A DNA stretch of 64,000 nt from the NCBI RefSeq assembly GCF_014196765.1, contig NZ_JACIEE010000003.1, positions 434,001-498,000 of the forward strand, in the 5' to 3' direction. Position 1 is the first letter of the stretch, and the number at the start of each line of letters is the position of its first letter. This DNA is from Mycoplana azooxidifex (GTDB lineage Bacteria > Pseudomonadota > Alphaproteobacteria > Rhizobiales > Rhizobiaceae). A program made the translations under genes and the position numbers. The notes under the pieces were generated by a model that saw only the letters and a list, made by a program, of their open reading frames with translations, was not told the origin of the DNA and made no database searches. Below are positions 8,798 to 17,551 of this stretch, piece after piece.

Positions 8798-9673
8798 ATG
8801 TCGCCAAACGAACGATCATTCCGCCTCTCGCTTGTGGTCGCCACGCTCGGCCGCTCGGACGAACTGGCGCGGCTGCTGTGCTCGCTCGCAGCACAGACGG
8901 TTTCGGACTTCGAGGTCATCATCGTCGACCAGAACGGCGACGACCGCGTCCTGGGCCCGATCGCGCAGCATGCCCAGAGCCTCGAGATCGTCCACGTCAG
9001 GACGCCGAAGAAGGGCGTCTGCCGTGCCCGCAACCTCGGCGCCTCCATGGCGCGCGGCGAATGGCTGATGTTTCCGGACGACGACTGCTGGTATCCGGAA
9101 AACCTGCTGGAGCGCTACCGGCGCGTCATGGAGACCGCGCCCGCCGATTTCCATTGCGGCCGCGCCACCAATGCGGCGGGACAGACGATCATGGGCACGT
9201 TCGAGACCCGACCGGTGCGGATCCGGCGCGACAACGTCTGGACGACGCTGATCGAATGGATGCTGACGGTGCGAAAGGGCGACTTCACGGCCGCCGGTGG
9301 ATTCGACGAGAGAATCGGGCCGGGCTCGGGTACGCCATGGGGCGCCTACGAGGTGCAGGACTTCGTGCTGACGCTCCTGGAGCGCGGCCTGGCGGGCCGA
9401 TACGATCCGATGCTCGCGGGGCACCATCCCGAGGACATGACCGACCAGACCGTTCCGGCGAACATCGCAAAGATCCGCTGCTACAGCGCCGGCCTCGGCT
9501 ATGTGATGCGCAAGCACGGCTTCGGCCTCTCCGGCTTCCTGCCGCGCCTCCTGCGGCCGCTCGCGGGAATGAGCGTTTACGCCCTGACCGGTCGTCCGGC
9601 GATGGCGCGACGATCGCAGCAGATCCTGATCGGCCGCTGGGACGGCTGGCGACAGGCGGCCGGGACGGCCTGA
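8798..9673 (+). CDS. Glycosyltransferase family 2
   Basis: GT-A type glycosyltransferase of 291 residues. It starts with the nucleotide-sugar fold SLVVATLGRSDELARLL, then VIIVDQNGDDR, and has a DXD-like metal site in MFPDDDCWYPENLL at about residues 90-100. The final 40 residues are basic and hydrophobic and may lie on the membrane. As the first plus-strand gene of the polysaccharide locus it probably transfers one sugar to an undecaprenyl-linked repeat unit; donor and acceptor cannot be read from sequence. An AGGA ribosome-binding site precedes the ATG. Confidence 0.88.
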   Translation: MSPNERSFRLSLVVATLGRSDELARLLCSLAAQTVSDFEVIIVDQNGDDRVLGPIAQHAQSLEIVHVRTPKKGVCRARNLGASMARGEWLMFPDDDCWYPENLLERYRRVMETAPADFHCGRATNAAGQTIMGTFETRPVRIRRDNVWTTLIEWMLTVRKGDFTAAGGFDERIGPGSGTPWGAYEVQDFVLTLLERGLAGRYDPMLAGHHPEDMTDQTVPANIAKIRCYSAGLGYVMRKHGFGLSGFLPRLLRPLAGMSVYALTGRPAMARRSQQILIGRWDGWRQAAGTA

Positions 9674-9786
9674 GGCCGGGTTCCGGCAGGATATCTTAAG
9701 AGTTGAAAGCTAGGGTCTGCACCCTGGGGTCGTGACTGTTCGTTGCGGCTGTGACGGATCACGGCCGCCGGCCAGCGGATGGGACG

Positions 9787-11322
9787 ATGAAGAGCAGCAT
9801 CATGTCGAATTCGATCATGAACGCGGCAGCGGGGATGCTGCTGCTCGTGACCGGATTCGTCTCTTCCATCGCGATTGCCCGCCTGCTCGGCCCCGAAGCG
9901 AACGGGACCATAGCCTTTGCGCTCTGGGTGGCTGCGACCGGCGCCCTGGTGGCCGAACTCGGCACCGGCGTCATCCTGATGCGCTGCCTTCCCCAGTTGA
10001 GGGCGCGGGGGCTCGGCGTGCGCGAGCGGCGCGGCTTTGCCGCCTACCTGGCGCTCCCGGTGCTCGTCTCGACCGTTCTTCTCGTCATCCTCTACGGCTC
10101 GGCCTCCTGGGAGGCGGAGCACGAAGGGGTGATCGGCACGCCCCAGGGCATCGTCGTCCTGACCGGGCTGCTCCTGTGCGTCCAGTCGATCGGCGCTCTG
10201 TCGAAGAACTACCTGGTGGGCGAACAGCGACTGGGCGCGTTCTTCCGCATCACGGTGATCTCTTCCCTGCTGCAACTGGCGCTCGTCATTGGCGGAGCGA
10301 TCGGGTTCGGCGTGGAAGGCGCGCTTGTCGGCTACATTGCCGGACAGCTGGCCCCGTTCGCCTTTGCGTTCGGCATCCTCGTCACGCCGCGCAGCAACGG
10401 CGGCTACAGCGCCAGGACGCTCGCGACATCGTCGGCGGTGCTGTTTATCGAGTTCGTGCTGAGCGCCGTCTTCCTGAACCGGGCGGAGCTGTTCTTCCTG
10501 CAGCAGTTTCGAAGCATCGAGGAAGTGGGCTTCTATGCCGTCGCGCTGTCGCTTGCCAATCTGGCGCTGCAGCTTCCCGTGCAACTGACCGGCAGCCTGA
10601 TGCCGTTCTACGTCGAGCATCGGGAGAGCGCCGAGGGCATGCTCCCGCCGGGCCTGTTCGCCGCCGTCATGCGCAGCTTCGCCTATATCACCTTCCCGCT
10701 CTGTTTCGGCCTGGCCGCCATTTCCCAGCCGCTCGTCGTTGCGATCTACGGCGAGAGCTTCGCGCCCAGCGGCGTGATCGTGGCGATCCTCGCGGTCGGC
10801 TCGCCGGCCTTCGTCTTCATGCAACTGACCACGCAGTATCTCTACTCGATGGACCGCGTCGGCATCCGGCTCCTGACGACCGGGATCGGCGCCGTGCTGA
10901 TGGTCGCCGGATGCCTCGCGGCCGTTCCCTTCTTCGGCGGACCGGGTGCTGCGATCGTGCGCGGCTGCGTCTTTCTGACGATCGGCTGCATCCTTCTCGC
11001 CAGCATGCGCGGTGTCGACATGACGGCGTCGCTCGCAATCACGGTTGCCAAGGTCGCCGGTTCGGCCGCAGCCTGCGGGCTCGCAGCATTCGCAATCGCA
11101 GGCACGATGCCGGGCGTCGCCGGGCTTGCAGCGGCGATCCTCGCCGGGGCGCTGACCTACGCCCTCTGCCTGCGCCTGACCCAGGCGGTGCCGGAGGTCG
11201 ATGCACGGACCATCGATGCGCTGCTTTCCCGCCTTCCCCGTCGCTATGGCCCGACGCTACAGCGTGCCCTGTCGCTGATTGCGCCCTTTTCCGCGGCCGA
11301 TGCCCGGGTGCCTGCGGAGTGA
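9787..11322 (+). CDS. Polysaccharide flippase, Wzx-like (MOP/MATE superfamily)
   Basis: Integral membrane protein of about 511 residues with roughly twelve to fourteen hydrophobic helices, beginning with IMNAAAGMLLLVTGFVSSIA and the family-typical ARLLGPEANGTIAFALW. Wzx proteins flip undecaprenyl-pyrophosphate-linked repeat units to the periplasm. The start is uncertain: ATG at 9787 is used, GTG at 9751 and ATG at 9802 are in frame and no Shine-Dalgarno sequence is decisive. The stop lies 5 bp before the next ATG and overlaps an in-frame GTG (11319), so the hydrolase downstream is probably translationally coupled. Confidence 0.88.
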   Translation: MKSSIMSNSIMNAAAGMLLLVTGFVSSIAIARLLGPEANGTIAFALWVAATGALVAELGTGVILMRCLPQLRARGLGVRERRGFAAYLALPVLVSTVLLVILYGSASWEAEHEGVIGTPQGIVVLTGLLLCVQSIGALSKNYLVGEQRLGAFFRITVISSLLQLALVIGGAIGFGVEGALVGYIAGQLAPFAFAFGILVTPRSNGGYSARTLATSSAVLFIEFVLSAVFLNRAELFFLQQFRSIEEVGFYAVALSLANLALQLPVQLTGSLMPFYVEHRESAEGMLPPGLFAAVMRSFAYITFPLCFGLAAISQPLVVAIYGESFAPSGVIVAILAVGSPAFVFMQLTTQYLYSMDRVGIRLLTTGIGAVLMVAGCLAAVPFFGGPGAAIVRGCVFLTIGCILLASMRGVDMTASLAITVAKVAGSAAACGLAAFAIAGTMPGVAGLAAAILAGALTYALCLRLTQAVPEVDARTIDALLSRLPRRYGPTLQRALSLIAPFSAADARVPAE

Positions 11323-11327
11323 CGACC

Positions 11328-13130
11328 ATGCTACGGACAAACGATCTTCCGGTTGACGCCGCCGCCGGCAGAGGCGCCCCCTGGACGCCGGGATCGGCGG
11401 CGCTGCCCGTTTGCATTGAGAGGACCGTGGGCCTCTTCACGCCGTCGATGACGGGCACGACGCCGTCCGACTGCGCCGTGCTCTTCCTCAGCCCATGGGG
11501 CTTCGAGGAGATGTGCACGCGCAAGCTCTGGCGGGACCTGGCCGAACGGTTCGCGGGCCTCGGGGTTGCGAGCCTGCGCTTCGATTATCCCGGCACGGGC
11601 GACTCGCTCGACCATATGGAATTTTCCGGCGGCCTTCCGGTATGGGAAAAAGCGACCGAGGCCGCAGCGACCGAACTGCGCCGCCTTTCCGGCACGACAC
11701 GGCTGATCCTGGTGGGTCACGGGCTGGGAGCGACGTTTTCGATCCTTTTTGGGCGGCAGCTCGGGGCGGTCGAGGGAATGGTGCTGATGGCACCGGTGGT
11801 CAGCGGGCGCTCCTATCTGCGCGAACTTTCCGCCTGGTCGAAGATGGTGGACGACGGCCTCGGGCTTGCCGAGGAACAGCGTCTCACCGGGAAGACGTCG
11901 ATAGCAGGCCTCGTCATGCCGGAGGACGTGGCAGCCGCTGTGCGCAAGATCAATCTGCAGGCCACGGATGCCGCTCCGGCCGGGTCGATCCTGATGGTCC
12001 ACAGGCCTGCCCGGGACAACGAGGCAGCCCTCGCCGCGCGGCTGGAAGAGCTGGGAGCCATCATCAGCCGTCAACCCTATCTCGGCTACGACGAACTCGT
12101 CTCCAACCCCACCATCGCGACCCAGCCCGAGGCAGTCGCAAGCCGGGTCACCGAATGGGTCGGAGCGCTGGCGGCCGCGGCCGGACCTGCGAGCGGGCCG
12201 CAGTCGTCGCCGTTCCCGGCAGTTCTGAAGGGTGACGACTTTTTCGAGGAGCCGCTGCGGTTCGGGCCGAACAGCCGGCTGTCCGGCGTCGTCTGCATGC
12301 CGGCCGGCGCGCGGCGCGGCGCATCCGTCATCCTGCTCGGCACCGCCTACGACCGGCACGCCGGATGGGCGCGCTCGACCGTCGATACGGCACGGTGCCT
12401 TGCGCTGCAGGGCATTGCGTCCCTCCGGTTCGACGCCGCCAATGTCGGCGACAGCCCGCCGGTGGACGGCGCGGCGGGACAGGTCCTCTTTTCCGAAGGG
12501 CAGAGGGACGACGTGCGCTCCGCCTTCGACCTGATGGCCGAGCGGCAGCTTTCACCGGCTGTCCTTGCCGGGCGATGCAGCGGTGCCTACCTCGCCTTCC
12601 AGAGCGCCATCGACGAGCCACGCTGCAGCGGTGTCGTCGCCATCAACCCCTTCACCTTCGTCTGGGACCGGGATGAAGGCGTCGATGAGGCACTGCGGTA
12701 CAATCCACGCTCGCTCGGCGACTATCGCAAGCGGGCGTTAAGTCTGGACACGTTGCGTCGGCTGGCTTCCGGCCAGATCAATCTCGGGCGTGCGGCGGTC
12801 AACATCGGCAAGCAGCTCGGCCGTAGGGCCGCCTTGATGGCACCGGGCCTGCTGGGGCGCCTGTCGAAGTACGGCCGGCTGCGGCATGCCGTGCTTTCCG
12901 CCTTCCGCGCGCTTGCGGAACGGCGCACACCGGTGCGGCTGATCTACAGCGGCACCGACGTGGGGCTGGAGCGCTACCACGCCTATTTCGGGGCCGATGG
13001 GTCCGGCATGACGGCATTTGCGAATGTCACGGTCGAGATCGTCCCGGATGCCGACCACAACATGTCGCCACCCTCAGCCAAGGCTCTCGTGCAAAGGCGA
13101 ATCGTCGAGGCGGCGCTCGCCGCCGACTGA
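11328..13130 (+). CDS. Tandem alpha/beta-hydrolase protein of the polysaccharide locus
   Basis: A 600-residue protein built of two alpha/beta-hydrolase domains. Domain 1 (about 25-270) has the oxyanion block LFLSPWGFEEMCTRKLW and SLRFDYPGTGDS, but its nucleophile elbow reads G130-H-G-L-G134, so the usual Ser is Gly. Domain 2 (about 300-600) repeats the pattern (ILLGTAYDRHAGWARS, SLRFDAANVGDS) and its elbow is G415-R-C-S-G419, placing Cys417 at the nucleophile position; an Asp (YSGTDVGLE) and a His (DADHNMSP) complete a possible Cys-Asp-His triad. I recall GLCDG-type elbows in exosortase-associated hydrolases, which also work with extracellular polysaccharides. A longer frame open from 9732 runs through the flippase gene out of frame and is rejected. 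The role may be acyl transfer or removal on the glycan or on the carrier-bound amino acid; this is inference. Confidence 0.82.
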   Translation: MLRTNDLPVDAAAGRGAPWTPGSAALPVCIERTVGLFTPSMTGTTPSDCAVLFLSPWGFEEMCTRKLWRDLAERFAGLGVASLRFDYPGTGDSLDHMEFSGGLPVWEKATEAAATELRRLSGTTRLILVGHGLGATFSILFGRQLGAVEGMVLMAPVVSGRSYLRELSAWSKMVDDGLGLAEEQRLTGKTSIAGLVMPEDVAAAVRKINLQATDAAPAGSILMVHRPARDNEAALAARLEELGAIISRQPYLGYDELVSNPTIATQPEAVASRVTEWVGALAAAAGPASGPQSSPFPAVLKGDDFFEEPLRFGPNSRLSGVVCMPAGARRGASVILLGTAYDRHAGWARSTVDTARCLALQGIASLRFDAANVGDSPPVDGAAGQVLFSEGQRDDVRSAFDLMAERQLSPAVLAGRCSGAYLAFQSAIDEPRCSGVVAINPFTFVWDRDEGVDEALRYNPRSLGDYRKRALSLDTLRRLASGQINLGRAAVNIGKQLGRRAALMAPGLLGRLSKYGRLRHAVLSAFRALAERRTPVRLIYSGTDVGLERYHAYFGADGSGMTAFANVTVEIVPDADHNMSPPSAKALVQRRIVEAALAAD

Positions 13131-13177
13131 GCGGCCAGCTAGGCGGACGGGGCGAAGCGCCAGGAATGCTTCCCGGC

Positions 13178-15643
13178 TCAGAAGGAAACCGCAGCAGGCA
13201 GGTTCAGCGCGGACAGTTCTCCGCCGGGGCGTTCCACGGCGCCCGTCCGCACCAGCCGGATGACGCGCTCCCCGCCGGGGGAAAGATGGAACCAGTTGTC
13301 CGAGGGCAGGAAGCCCGGGCAATCGATGTGGGCCGACTGCAGCAGCCGGTCCGCCCCGACCCGCAGCTGCCAGCCGCCCTCCGCCTCTTCCAGCGCGACG
13401 GTCGCCGTTGCCGGATGAAGGGCGCGCGCACGGCCTTGCGGGAAATGGAAGGCTTCAGCGACGATCGCCGGACTGTCACCTTCCCGCAAGGTCACGATGG
13501 TCACGTCGTGGGCGGGCGGGCCGAAGCGGAAGGCATAGGTCGTGTCGAAGAAGGCGCCGAAGAGATCGGTGGCGGCGAAGGTGGCGGCACCGCGGGCCGC
13601 AAGCGTCAGGGCGCGCCGCCCGGTGACGACGGGCTGGCGGCCGTCGCGCAGGCAGGTGAGTTCGACGGTCAGTTCGCGTCCGCCATCCGTCTCGTTGATC
13701 ACGTGCACGTCGAGGCCGTTGGTGCCCTCGTCGGACAGCAGCACCTGGAGCGGGCGGAAGGCTCGGCGCAGCGCGTGCCAGGCCGGCTTCGGCAGGCCGG
13801 TGGCATCGACGACGCCCCAGCCCGCGCCGGGCATGAGGTCCTGAAGCGTCCAGACGAGCGCGCCGTTGGAGGTCGATTGCGGCCGCCGCCATTCGGAATA
13901 GGTCGTCTCCATGACCTCGCCGCTGACGGCGCGGGAGAAATCGAGGTAGCGGAGAGGGTCCTCGCGACGCAGGCGTGCAGGATCGCAATCGTAGAGCAGG
14001 CCGAGATAGTGGTCGCGCACGTCCTCGAAATCCCAGGAGGCGCCGCGGTCGCGCGGGACCCGTGCCTTCCAGCGCGGGTCGTGCACGGCGGGGACGGGAA
14101 GATGCGCCTCGAGCGTCGCCTGCTCCGGCACGTTGGCAAATGCCAGAGATTCGGCTGCGAAGCGCACGCCGGCCCGGCGCGCGTCCTCGAGCGGCCGGCA
14201 ATAGGCGCCGACGCCATAGTAGTGCGCGACGCCGGCATTGGGGGAAAACGGCATGGCGCCGCCGAAGGGCGAGTTTGGGACGAACGGGACGTCGGGACGC
14301 AGCGCCCGTACAGCCTCGGGCAGGACCATATCCGTCAGCGGCCCGCTCCAGGCGGCAGCCGGCAGGCCCAGCATCGCCGCCTGCTGGAACACCTCGCTGC
14401 CGCCGCACAGGACGGCCAGCGAGGGCGAGGCGGCCGTGCGCTGCAGGAGCTGTTCGACCTCGGTTCGCAGCAAGGCGACGAAGTCTTCGTCGGCCGCCGG
14501 ATAGTCGAAGTTCGCCAGCATGACGTCCTGCCAGACGAGAATGCCGAGCTCGTCGCACAGGTCGAAGAAGGCCTTGGTCTCGTAGGCCATGGTGCCGCCG
14601 ATGCGCAGCATGTTCATGCCGGCCCCGGCCGCAAGCCGCAAAGTCGGCTCGTAGCCCCCTCGCGTACCCGGCAGGTCGACGATGTCGGCATTCGTCCAGA
14701 CTGCGCCACGGCAGAAGACCGGGACACCGTTCACCTGCAAGGCGAAACCGCTGCCGTCCACGCCGGTGTCGATTTCAATCCGGCGGAATCCGGTGCGGCC
14801 GAGCGCATGGCTCTCGCCGTCCAGCTCGACCTCGACCGCATGCAGCACCGGCCGGCCATGGGTGTGCGGCCACCAGGCCGCGACGTCGAGGATGGAGAGG
14901 GCGCCGTTCCATCGGCCGTCGGCACCGCGCTCCATGGGAACCGTGATACCGGCGCAGCGCAGGACGGCGGTGCGTGTGCCATCGCCGGCCAGAAACGAAA
15001 CGGCAAGATGCCCGGTGTCGTCCGGCGCCAGTGTGGCCGCCATGCGGATGTCCCGCGGCTTGCCCGGCTGCGGCCGCACGAGGCGGACGGGGCGGTAAGG
15101 GCCGACCGCATGCACGGAAGGACACCATCCCGGCATCCGGCCGAGCAGGGTGGTGCGCGTGAGCCGCACGCCTTGCGGAACGATCATCTGCGGGCGCCAG
15201 CGGGCGCGCGGGCCGCGTCGCTCGAGATGGGGGGCGAGCGCGCGAAAACAGACCGCCAGACGGTCCCTGCCGGTGACATGCACGTCGATCTCGTGAGCCA
15301 CGAACATCGAGCGGGAGGAAAGTCGGAGCTCGCCGTTCCAGTAGACGTCTGCGATCGTCGCCAGGCCATCGAGGGTGAGCACGGCAGGACCCGGCTTTTC
15401 GCCGGAGAGATCGAGCAGGTACCACGCATCGTATCCGTCGAGCGGCATCGGATCGTCGCGGTCGAAGCGTCCCGCGCGTTCCAGCACGCCCGCGACCGTC
15501 CCCGGCACCGGCGCATCCAGCATTTCGATATCGGACCCGATCATGGAGGGGTCGGAGCACGCGCCGGCCGTGGTGAGGCACAGCTTCCAGCCCCTCTCCA
15601 GTTCCACGATGTGCGGGGACGTGCCTTCAGCCAGTTCGCTCAT
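13178..15643 (-). CDS. Glycoside hydrolase family 2 protein, beta-mannosidase-like
   Basis: A protein of 821 residues: N-terminal jelly-roll sugar-binding domain (DAWYLLDLSG, DVYWNGEL), immunoglobulin-like domain, TIM barrel and C-terminal beta domains. The acid/base is probably Glu in LCGGSEVFQQ (near residue 415) and the nucleophile Glu in FAAESLAFAN (near 497); both blocks diverge from the canonical beta-mannosidase SGNNE and SEFG. No signal peptide is seen, so it may act in the cytoplasm. It is the last gene of the carrier-protein operon, 13 bp after DUF1839. Exact linkage specificity is unknown. Confidence 0.85.
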   Translation of the reverse strand: MSELAEGTSPHIVELERGWKLCLTTAGACSDPSMIGSDIEMLDAPVPGTVAGVLERAGRFDRDDPMPLDGYDAWYLLDLSGEKPGPAVLTLDGLATIADVYWNGELRLSSRSMFVAHEIDVHVTGRDRLAVCFRALAPHLERRGPRARWRPQMIVPQGVRLTRTTLLGRMPGWCPSVHAVGPYRPVRLVRPQPGKPRDIRMAATLAPDDTGHLAVSFLAGDGTRTAVLRCAGITVPMERGADGRWNGALSILDVAAWWPHTHGRPVLHAVEVELDGESHALGRTGFRRIEIDTGVDGSGFALQVNGVPVFCRGAVWTNADIVDLPGTRGGYEPTLRLAAGAGMNMLRIGGTMAYETKAFFDLCDELGILVWQDVMLANFDYPAADEDFVALLRTEVEQLLQRTAASPSLAVLCGGSEVFQQAAMLGLPAAAWSGPLTDMVLPEAVRALRPDVPFVPNSPFGGAMPFSPNAGVAHYYGVGAYCRPLEDARRAGVRFAAESLAFANVPEQATLEAHLPVPAVHDPRWKARVPRDRGASWDFEDVRDHYLGLLYDCDPARLRREDPLRYLDFSRAVSGEVMETTYSEWRRPQSTSNGALVWTLQDLMPGAGWGVVDATGLPKPAWHALRRAFRPLQVLLSDEGTNGLDVHVINETDGGRELTVELTCLRDGRQPVVTGRRALTLAARGAATFAATDLFGAFFDTTYAFRFGPPAHDVTIVTLREGDSPAIVAEAFHFPQGRARALHPATATVALEEAEGGWQLRVGADRLLQSAHIDCPGFLPSDNWFHLSPGGERVIRLVRTGAVERPGGELSALNLPAAVSF

Positions 15644-15656
15644 GCGCCCTCTGGCC

Positions 15657-16631
15657 TCAGTCGATGCGGCGTTCGAGCACGGCTATCATCTCGTCCCAGG
15701 CCGAAACTGCCGGGTCGAGCGCGGTCGCTAGGGGCTCGAAGCGCTTGCGGGTGACCGCGCGGGCGAGCTGGAACTGCACCGACTTGGCGTTCTCGGCGAT
15801 GCGACGCGCGGCTGCCGCCGCATCCGACAGCGTGCCGTCCGGGGCTATCCAGTCGAGATGGCTGGCCGCGAGCTCGAAATTGGCGCCCAACTGGCGCAGC
15901 GTGTTGAAGGCATATTTGTGGAAGAAGCCGAAGGGGCGTTCCGCAACGGCCTCGACCTGGCCGGGAAAGACGGCGACGAAGGCGGCAACGGGGTTTTCCA
16001 GCGGCCGACGCTGCAGATGGAAGCGCAGCAGGCGACGGGCGGCCCTTGCCATGTCGGCTTCGGCCGGGTGCGCGGCGGGGAATTTCGCAAATTCCGTATA
16101 GGGCAGGAACGGCAACGTATCGGTCGGCGCGTCGAGCTGGAACAGCCCGTCGAAATCCTCGCCTTCCAGCCTGAAGAAGCCGGCATTGTGGAAGTAGTCG
16201 AGCGTGCGGTTCGCAAGGTCCAGCCGGTTGATCGCCACCGTCGTCTTGCCGTGCTCCAACCGGTAGGCGACGCCACGCGTATCGGGCATGTAGAAACTGT
16301 CCATCTCCACCAGGCACAGGCGGCCGCGGCCGATCTGCTCGGCGACGTGGCGCTCGACGCGGTCGTAGATCGCAAGCTCGGTGCAGCGGATGCCGTAGAG
16401 GACTTCGAGATCCTCGAGCGGCACCTTGAAAAAGGTGAACTGGTCGCCCTCGAAGTCCTGCGTGAGCGTGAAGCTCAGCATGGCCTCCGGCGGCAGCGCC
16501 CGTGCGTTCAGCACCTCGATCCAAAGGTCGACGTAGCAGTTTGTCTCCGGCCACATGCGCTCGTGGTCGTGCAGCGCGTGCGGCCGGTATGTGGCGGGAT
16601 CGAGCCCGGGAAAGACGGAAGCCGTGCCCAA
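15657..16631 (-). CDS. DUF1839 family protein
   Basis: Protein of 324 residues assigned to DUF1839, a family of unknown function usually found next to amino acid:[carrier protein] ligases. Typical blocks are VFPGLDPATYRPHALHDHER near the N-terminus, NCYVDLWIEVL, and FTFFKVPLEDLEVLYGIRC. No known catalytic motif is evident. The start is a TTG at 16631, two bases after the ligase stop; the first ATG in frame would cut into the conserved N-terminal block. A much longer open frame continues upstream to 17255 but that part is antisense noise over the ligase gene. Position suggests a partner in using the loaded aminoacyl carrier protein, perhaps as an aminoacyl transferase. Confidence 0.85.
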   Translation of the reverse strand: MGTASVFPGLDPATYRPHALHDHERMWPETNCYVDLWIEVLNARALPPEAMLSFTLTQDFEGDQFTFFKVPLEDLEVLYGIRCTELAIYDRVERHVAEQIGRGRLCLVEMDSFYMPDTRGVAYRLEHGKTTVAINRLDLANRTLDYFHNAGFFRLEGEDFDGLFQLDAPTDTLPFLPYTEFAKFPAAHPAEADMARAARRLLRFHLQRRPLENPVAAFVAVFPGQVEAVAERPFGFFHKYAFNTLRQLGANFELAASHLDWIAPDGTLSDAAAAARRIAENAKSVQFQLARAVTRKRFEPLATALDPAVSAWDEMIAVLERRID

Positions 16632-16633
16632 AG

Positions 16634-17545
16634 TCAGCCCCAGAGGGTCTTGCGGACGCTCTCCGGCCAGTCGGCGACGTCGAGGCCATGGGTGTGGAAC
16701 AAGGCGAGTGCGATGCGCTCCAGGCCGAAGCCAACGCAGGCGGTGTGCGCCACGCTGCCGTCTTCCATGTTCAGGCCCCATTTCGAGCCGAACGCATCCT
16801 GATGATAGTTGAAGCTCATGCAGGCGGTCGGCTTTGAGACCGAGGTGATCGGGATCAGCAGCTCGAACTTGAGATCCTGGTCGCGCTGGTTGTTGGCCAG
16901 CATCTTGCCAGCGCGGCCGAAGAAGGGATCGTTGGCGACGTCGATCGTGACCTCGAGGCCGACCTCCTTCATCATCGCCACGCCGCGATCCATCCAGGAC
17001 TGGCGGAAATCGGTGACATGCTTCTCCGTGCCCATGCAGACATATTCGCGCATGCGGAACAGCTGCTGGCGCGCCGGATCCTGCGACGGCTCGTGGCGGA
17101 AGCAGTAGGACTGCAGGTCGTAGAGCGCGCCCTTTGCCGGGATCGGCCCACGTCTGGCAACGGTCGGATAGAGCGGGTAGCAGGCGGCCGGCGTCAGGAC
17201 GATATCCGTCGCCTTCTGATCCCTGGTCCAGTCCTCCTCGCCCACTTCCATGCACCTGAGCAGGCTCATGTGGTCGAGCTCGTTGCCGCAGAAGGAATGG
17301 ACGGTGCCCGCGAGCTGCGGGAAGCTCTTCATGTAGCCGCTCTTCTCGAAGAAGGCGCGGTTCATGCCCGGCGGGAAGCGCATCGCTTCGGCGCCGTCGC
17401 CACCGCCGACGCGGTCGATCAGTCGCTCGAAGGCCGCAATCACGTCCTCGAACTGGCCGCTGCGGCCATAGAGACCGTCAACGCCGGTATCGATCAGCAG
17501 ACCGGCATCGAACAGCCGGTCGAGAAACGAGGTCTGCATATCCAT
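16634..17545 (-). CDS. Amino acid:[carrier protein] ligase (class II synthetase homologue)
   Basis: A 303-residue catalytic core like that of atypical, zinc-dependent seryl-tRNA synthetases, without the tRNA-binding arm. Motif 2 is [11 protein letters not shown] (residues 147-157) and motif 3 is [13 protein letters not shown] (271-283). Cys122, Glu167 and Cys270 are spaced 45 and 103 residues apart, the spacing I recall for the zinc ligands (Cys131, Glu176, Cys279) of the Bradyrhizobium glycine:CP ligase. Such enzymes adenylate a small amino acid (glycine or alanine in the characterised cases) and load it on the phosphopantetheine arm of a dedicated carrier protein instead of tRNA. That carrier is encoded two genes upstream. 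The gap to the preceding dehydrogenase gene is 6 bp. Which amino acid is used here is unknown. Confidence 0.93.
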   Translation of the reverse strand: MDMQTSFLDRLFDAGLLIDTGVDGLYGRSGQFEDVIAAFERLIDRVGGGDGAEAMRFPPGMNRAFFEKSGYMKSFPQLAGTVHSFCGNELDHMSLLRCMEVGEEDWTRDQKATDIVLTPAACYPLYPTVARRGPIPAKGALYDLQSYCFRHEPSQDPARQQLFRMREYVCMGTEKHVTDFRQSWMDRGVAMMKEVGLEVTIDVANDPFFGRAGKMLANNQRDQDLKFELLIPITSVSKPTACMSFNYHQDAFGSKWGLNMEDGSVAHTACVGFGLERIALALFHTHGLDVADWPESVRKTLWG

Positions 17546-17551
17546 GGTTCT

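Noticed and set aside
9732-13130. 1132-codon frame appearing to fuse extra sequence to the tandem hydrolase
   Set aside because: Its first 530 codons run out of phase through the flippase gene, which has membrane helices. The true hydrolase starts at the ATG at 11328.
13166-15754. 862-codon plus-strand frame over the GH2 gene
   Set aside because: Antisense shadow; the minus strand encodes a full GH2 protein with catalytic blocks.
15657-17255. 532-codon frame as the DUF1839 gene
   Set aside because: The first 208 codons are the ligase gene read in another phase; only the part from TTG 16631 is DUF1839.
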